From: Prevotellamassilia sp.
Lineage (GTDB): Bacteria; Bacteroidota; Bacteroidia; Bacteroidales; Bacteroidaceae
Reading direction: 5' to 3'
Assembly: GCA_018383375.1 (NCBI GenBank)
Contig: JAHAWW010000228.1
Span: forward strand, 1-11,262
Length of the DNA stretch: 11,262 nucleotides
Part shown: positions 7,571 to 11,262 of the stretch, in pieces
Layout of the letters: every line of letters begins with the position of its first letter
Numbering within the stretch: the stretch's first letter is position 1
The notes under the pieces: model-generated
The model's input: the letters and a program-made list of their open reading frames with translations, nothing else
Database searches by the model: none
Told to the model about the DNA's origin: nothing
Position numbers and translations under genes: made by a program

Positions 7571-10500
7571 TATTTGATAGACAATTGAAACTCGCCCTTG
7601 TCGAGCCAATACTTACCGTCGTCGGCAAGCGACTGCGGCACGAGCCGTACGGCTGTCTTGGGCAGGTTGTTACCCATGGCGTCAGAGACTTCTTCCAGTT
7701 CGATGCGCTCGCGGTCTTCGTGATAGTTGCGTGAGAGGCAGAGACGGAGCGTTGAGCGACCGGAGTCGTTGTAAATGCCATAAAGTGGCCGCGCCTGATA
7801 GGTTCGTCCTTCAATCTGTTTGCAGCCAATGAAGGCCGGGAAGGTGTAGAGATTGAGTAAGGCGGTGGACTTTTCGGGCGAGAGGAGTGTCTCTTTGACT
7901 TGCTGGGTGGCTGGGTCGTAGAGTCCGAGATAGTGTGCGGTGGGACGCATCTCGGTGGTCATTCGGTCAAAGTCGATGACCAAGCCGTTGAAGCCGGTCT
8001 GAGAAGCGGTGTGTCCCACCATACCGCCCACGGCCACCACGCTCTTTTGGTCGAAGAAGTAGCCCTGGCCGTCTGAGAAGGGATACCAGGTGCCCACGTG
8101 ATAGTCGCCAAGACGAATGAGTCTGTCGGGCGAGAGAGGATAATATTTGACGAAAAGTTCGGTGATGGTGTCGAGTGACGTGGGGCGTCCGGCGAGCACG
8201 AGGATGTCGCAGTGGTAAGCGTAGAGCACCACGGCAAGTTGACGCATCAAGGGTTCAAGCACGGCTCTGATGTCTGAGGCCACGCGGTCGGGGTCATAGC
8301 GCCACTCGAGTTCTTGCAACTTGAAGCCGAAATGGCGTTCAAAGGCTTCGAGCAGATAGGTTGAGGGCGGCATCTCTCCGAAGATATCGTCGTAGGTGTA
8401 GATGCGCGACGGGCGGTGGCGGCGCAACAGGTCGAGCAGCAATTGGGCAATGGGCACAGATACCTGTGTGTTGAAGTCGCGGCGGTTGCGACGGTCACGT
8501 GCCGTTTTCAAGTTGCTGTCTTCTCCAAAGAAGTCGTGCACGAGGTTTGAGGCAAACACCTTGATGGCGTTTTCTCTCTCTGTGGTCGAACCAGCATTGA
8601 GTATGTCGTCCATTTTGCCGCGATAGACTCCGGCGGCCAGTGTGGTGCCTTCAAGACAGGGCAGGGCTCGGAGCTCGTCGTCGGTAGCGGCCAAGAGGCG
8701 GAGTTCGAGTGAGCTCTGTATGCAACCCATCGTGGGTGAGGCGTGATGGTCGCCTTCAATCACGAAGGTCTGTATGAGTCGGCGCAAGATGTCATCGCCG
8801 GCCAGATAGAAACTGTCCCAAAACTTGGGCACGGGCATAATGCGCGTGCCGGTGTCGCCTTCATATTCATAGGCACAAATCATGATGTCGGTGGTGCCGG
8901 CACCAATATCCACCGAACCGATGGTGAGCGCTTTTTTGTCGTATCCTTCAGCTTTGAGTTCGTCGCGCACATGACCTTTCATTTCAAAGAAACGGGCCAC
9001 CTCACCATTATAGCGCTGGGCGAGTTCGGCATAAAGATAAACGAGTTGGCAGCAAGAGGCCTCGTCGTAGCTCCATTGGCGTTTTTTCACGCCGAGGTCT
9101 GACGTCTCTTTAAGCGAATCGGGCGAAGGGAACACCGTGGCAGGGCTGAGTGCCGGATTGAGGTTCATGATGGCCTGCCAGGCATCGACGGCGGCTTGGC
9201 GCAAAGTGGCCTGCTCGCTCAGCGGCATGGCCGTGGGACTGGTGATGATGATGTGGCGCAGGCGTCGACGGCAGTCCACATTACCGTGCATATCGCGGAA
9301 ACGCTGACCATTGATTTGAGCCACGGCTTGCTGCAACACTTCCACCATTACGAACGTCATGAGCGACGAGCGGGAGTAATGGAAGGTGAGGTCAAGGCCG
9401 GCTCCGTCGGGCAGAAAGTGACCTTGGGCGTCAAACTGCTCTGAGAGGCCCTTTATATATATATTATTATCTATGTTGACATTGGCTGGGTCGTTCACCG
9501 ACACCAAAGTCTGCCATTTGCCTTCAAACTCTGCCTTGTCCCAAAGGTAGCGTTTGGGACTGGAATAGTTGGTGCAGAGTTCGCTCGTGTCGGCCTCTTC
9601 GCGCGAACGGTAGACCAGTCGGCGTGCCTCCTCTCCCACTCTGACGAAACTTTTCCAGACGAAAAAGTCCTCATCGAGCCTGAGTGCGCCACCGAAATCG
9701 GCTTTGCGGAAAACGATGCGCATGTCGAAGGGGTTGTTATAGAATTTGTGCGGCTCGGTCAAGTCGCGCAGTTCGAGCATCTTTGCACGCGTGAAATCGC
9801 CTTCTTCAAAAAGCACGCCGCAGGTGCGCGAGTTGCCGATGTCGAGCACAAGATCGACGTCTATCTCGCGAGCGTCACCCTTATAGAGTTGCACTTCGGG
9901 AGCGGCTCCGACCTCTCTCAAGAAGGCCGTGAGATAGATATACCAACCAAGCACGTGGAAGACGGTGCTCTCTTGCGTGCCGTCGGTTTTGACGCCGCAG
10001 AGCGAAAGGATATATTCAGCAAAAGCGTTTTGCCCGTCCTCGAGTGAGAGAAAAGCCAGCATACGGTCAACCTGCGGGCAGAGTCGATAGGTCTTGGGGG
10101 CTGTCTCGTTGGGATAGAAATAGGGGCGCATCACTGAGAGGGGGTCTTCGGCCGTTGCCGTGTCGAATGCCCAAGTGAAGCGATAGCGTTGTGTGCCCTT
10201 GTTGACGCCCTCGCCGAGTGCGTCAATTTTGACACGACACCAGCCCTGAGGACTGTCCATCACGCCGTCTGAACCGGCCAACTCAAACATCGGCATCGGC
10301 AGCCATTTGCCCAGCAAAATCTCCCAGGCGGGCAGTTTCTCATAACCACCGGCTGGGTCGGGTAGGCGTAAATGCCCGAGCGCATTGATGCCAAACACCT
10401 CGGGGTCGCCGTCTTTGAACGTACCAAAAAGTGCCGTGGGCAAATCTTGCTGCATACACTGCATACCCATCTCGTCGAGGATTTCTTGTCCGGTCGACGA

Positions 10501-10728
10501 GAGTTCAAGGGCCTGTTTCTCACGCAGTTCGTTCAAGGTGACATACACACCCTCCGTGGCCTTGAAACAAAGCAGGTCAAAGAGGGGCTCGCCCGTGATA
10601 AAATCTTTTTGCTCGCAAAAGGCAAATTTCAGCAAGTGGCCGTTTTGATATTGAAACGGCTCGGTGGGGTTGAACTCGACCTCGCGGGTTACAAATTGCA
10701 AGCCGGAGTCGGCAATAAGGTGTTCCAT
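7570..10728 (-). CDS. SrfB-family protein with actin/Hsp70-type ATPase fold
   Basis: A 1052-residue protein, close to the roughly 1000 residues usual for SrfB. The first 290 residues form an N-terminal region with no motif I can name. The nucleotide-binding fold begins at VLDIGNSRTCG (294-304; phosphate-1 loop with Asp296), is followed by a strand IIITSPTA (493-500), then phosphate-2 VDIGAGTTD (607-615; Ala replaces the middle Gly of DIGGGTTD) and an adenosine-type motif VLAGRPTS (844-851). These three motifs in this order define the actin/Hsp70/sugar-kinase ATPase superfamily. No signal peptide or membrane segment is seen, so it is likely cytoplasmic. It is the first gene of the operon, with a -7 promoter box about 96 bp upstream, and the SrfC-like gene follows after 30 bp. 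In Salmonella srfB is an SsrB-regulated gene with a poorly understood product. The family call is strong; chaperone-like or filament-like activity is inference. An AT-rich patch (9452-9474) encoding about residues 418-426 interrupts otherwise GC-rich coding sequence. Confidence 0.9.
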   Translation of the reverse strand: MEHLIADSGLQFVTREVEFNPTEPFQYQNGHLLKFAFCEQKDFITGEPLFDLLCFKATEGVYVTLNELREKQALELSSTGQEILDEMGMQCMQQDLPTALFGTFKDGDPEVFGINALGHLRLPDPAGGYEKLPAWEILLGKWLPMPMFELAGSDGVMDSPQGWCRVKIDALGEGVNKGTQRYRFTWAFDTATAEDPLSVMRPYFYPNETAPKTYRLCPQVDRMLAFLSLEDGQNAFAEYILSLCGVKTDGTQESTVFHVLGWYIYLTAFLREVGAAPEVQLYKGDAREIDVDLVLDIGNSRTCGVLFEEGDFTRAKMLELRDLTEPHKFYNNPFDMRIVFRKADFGGALRLDEDFFVWKSFVRVGEEARRLVYRSREEADTSELCTNYSSPKRYLWDKAEFEGKWQTLVSVNDPANVNIDNNIYIKGLSEQFDAQGHFLPDGAGLDLTFHYSRSSLMTFVMVEVLQQAVAQINGQRFRDMHGNVDCRRRLRHIIITSPTAMPLSEQATLRQAAVDAWQAIMNLNPALSPATVFPSPDSLKETSDLGVKKRQWSYDEASCCQLVYLYAELAQRYNGEVARFFEMKGHVRDELKAEGYDKKALTIGSVDIGAGTTDIMICAYEYEGDTGTRIMPVPKFWDSFYLAGDDILRRLIQTFVIEGDHHASPTMGCIQSSLELRLLAATDDELRALPCLEGTTLAAGVYRGKMDDILNAGSTTERENAIKVFASNLVHDFFGEDSNLKTARDRRNRRDFNTQVSVPIAQLLLDLLRRHRPSRIYTYDDIFGEMPPSTYLLEAFERHFGFKLQELEWRYDPDRVASDIRAVLEPLMRQLAVVLYAYHCDILVLAGRPTSLDTITELFVKYYPLSPDRLIRLGDYHVGTWYPFSDGQGYFFDQKSVVAVGGMVGHTASQTGFNGLVIDFDRMTTEMRPTAHYLGLYDPATQQVKETLLSPEKSTALLNLYTFPAFIGCKQIEGRTYQARPLYGIYNDSGRSTLRLCLSRNYHEDRERIELEEVSDAMGNNLPKTAVRLVPQSLADDGKYWLDKGEFQLSIK

Positions 10729-10788
10729 ATGACTTGGGCAACTTTGGGGGATATCTTCTTTTGATAGCCGTGTTTGTTCTTCGTTATC

Positions 10789-10804
10789 TCGCGCCTATGC
10801 GCGA
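10789..10804 (-). promoter_or_regulatory. 5'-leader hairpin of the srfB-like operon
   Basis: TCGCGC (10789-10794) and GCGCGA (10799-10804) form a perfect 6-bp GC-rich stem with a 4-nt loop. It stands out from AT-rich surroundings and would lie close to the 5' end of the mRNA if transcription starts near 10817, roughly 60 nt ahead of the start codon. There is no T-run after it, so it is not a terminator. It could protect the 5' end or be a protein-binding palindrome; this is inference. Confidence 0.45.
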
Positions 10805-10823
10805 ATTTATATATATGTCCTTG

Positions 10824-10831
10824 CAAATGTA
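10824..10831 (-). promoter_or_regulatory. Bacteroidetes-type -7 box for the operon
   Basis: On the minus strand these eight bases read TACATTTG, an exact match to the Bacteroidetes -7 consensus TAnnTTTG. It is the only exact match I found on the minus strand upstream of the SrfB-like gene. It predicts a transcript start near 10817 and a leader of roughly 90 nt. A TTTG occurs 11 bp upstream, too close for the usual spacing of about 19-21 bp to a -33 box, and the correctly spaced position matches poorly, so the promoter may be weak or need an activator. Confidence 0.45.
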
Positions 10832-11055
10832 AACAATTATTTCAAAACCGCATTTCTATAAGCTGTTTATTGCATATTATTTTAAAAAAAGCGCTATTTC
10901 ATGTGCGCGACATCCATCGTTTTGTTCAAAAAAGCGGGTTATCATTGACACGACGGCTGCTGTTTACGTTCGTTTTTAATCTTTTTGTGTTTTTGCTAAA
11001 AATAGTTGAAAATAAGTCCTAAAAACCGACACAGTCCTCCAAACCGTTGAGTGAC

Positions 11056-11180
11056 AAACGCTTATGGCTTAAACGCTTGCTTGAAATGGTTTCCCGTGGG
11101 TCGAAAAGCCACTTTTTTGAGGTCGAAAAGTCCCAAAGATGATGCCGGAATAAGGACAGTTTTTCCTGGAATAAGGACAG
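11056..11180. repeat. three consecutive pairs of short direct repeats
   Basis: AAACGCTT occurs at 11056-11063 and 11071-11078 (15-bp period). GGTCGAAAAG occurs at 11099-11108 and 11121-11130 (22-bp period). GGAATAAGGACAG occurs at 11147-11159 and 11168-11180 (21-bp period). All copies are exact. Three unrelated repeat pairs in about 125 bp suggest either a dispersed intergenic repeat element or helically phased binding sites; the 21- and 22-bp periods are close to two DNA turns. Confidence 0.6.
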
Positions 11181-11196
11181 AAAATGCTGTCCTTAT
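11171..11196. repeat. perfect 10-bp inverted repeat (hairpin)
   Basis: ATAAGGACAG (11171-11180) and CTGTCCTTAT (11187-11196) are exact inverted copies separated by AAAATG. The left arm is part of the second copy of the 13-bp direct repeat. Neither strand carries a T-run just after the stem, so it is not an intrinsic terminator. A dispersed palindromic element or protein-binding site is more likely. Confidence 0.6.
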
Positions 11197-11217
11197 CGAC
11201 GTAACGCTTTGAAACAC

Positions 11218-11242
11218 AAAAAAGAGGACGGCAAGCCGCTCT
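11218..11242 (-). terminator. intrinsic terminator of a minus-strand gene beyond the right edge
   Basis: Read on the minus strand, AGAG-CGGC-TT-GCCG-TC-CTCT (11242-11223) forms a GC-rich stem with a 2-nt bulge and runs directly into six T residues (11223-11218). This is the form of a Rho-independent terminator for leftward transcription. It would isolate the srfB-like operon from whatever lies to the right. The coding sequence it ends is not visible. Confidence 0.6.
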
Positions 11243-11262
11243 CTTCTTTATTCCTAAGTCAA

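Larger units (their letters stand above)
10729..11262. other. intergenic region upstream of the operon
   Basis: These 534 bp hold no convincing gene. The only sizeable frame, 10774-11022 on the plus strand (82 codons), has low-complexity hydrophobic composition typical of AT-rich DNA, and its coordinates cover the predicted promoter. The part from about 10800 to 11030 is AT-rich; 11040-11200 is repeat-rich; 11215-11245 is a terminator. No tRNA, insertion-sequence end or CRISPR repeat is seen. Confidence 0.7.

Noticed and set aside
6898..7734. 278-codon plus-strand frame
   Set aside because: Antisense to the SrfC-like start, the gap and the SrfB-like end; Val/Phe/Asp-rich shadow translation with no motif.
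10774..11022. 82-codon plus-strand frame upstream of the operon
   Set aside because: Low-complexity hydrophobic translation of AT-rich DNA, no initiation signal, and it overlaps the predicted promoter and leader hairpin.
11056..11180. Repeats considered as a CRISPR array
   Set aside because: Repeat units are 8-13 bp, of three different sequences, each in two copies only, and there are no cas genes.
11171..11196. Perfect hairpin considered as an intrinsic terminator
   Set aside because: No T-run follows on either strand; the terminator form is met instead at 11218-11242.

Overview
The window looks like chromosomal DNA from a member of the Bacteroidales, possibly Prevotellaceae. The pointers are a perfect Bacteroidetes-type -7 box (TAnnTTTG) ahead of the first gene, A/T-rich leaders without clear Shine-Dalgarno sequences, and roughly balanced base composition with many AT-rich gaps. 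The genus is inference; no rRNA or marker gene is present.

All real genes lie on the minus strand, in the same direction, and appear to form one operon read from right to left. In transcription order they are: a 1052-residue SrfB-family protein with an actin/Hsp70-type ATPase fold (10728-7570); a 965-residue SrfC-family P-loop GTPase-like protein (7539-4642); a 648-residue membrane-anchored subtilisin-type (S8) protease with an intact catalytic triad (4587-2641); a 318-residue protein with four predicted membrane segments and a large exported loop carrying four cysteines (2569-1613); and a second, unrelated P-loop GTPase with a long helical N-terminal region (1517 to beyond the left edge, 505 codons visible). 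The gaps are 30, 54, 71 and 95 bp, growing steadily along the operon. Two of them hold tandem octamer duplications.

The right 534 bp (10729-11262) has no convincing gene. From right to left it holds an intrinsic terminator for a minus-strand gene outside the window, three successive pairs of direct repeats with a perfect 10-bp hairpin, an AT-rich stretch, the -7 box, and a 6-bp 5'-leader hairpin just downstream of the predicted start of transcription.

Inference about the whole: SrfB and SrfC are known as a pair from the srfABC locus of Salmonella and other Proteobacteria, where SrfA-SrfB-SrfC have been tied to virulence or toxin activity but their biochemistry is poorly defined. Here no SrfA is visible. 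Instead the pair is joined to a periplasm-facing protease, a membrane protein with an exported domain, and another GTPase. A cytoplasmic Hsp70-like ATPase plus two GTPases next to an exported protease suggests an NTP-controlled machine acting at the inner membrane, for example a proteolytic signalling, secretion or conflict system. The function is not established by the sequence.
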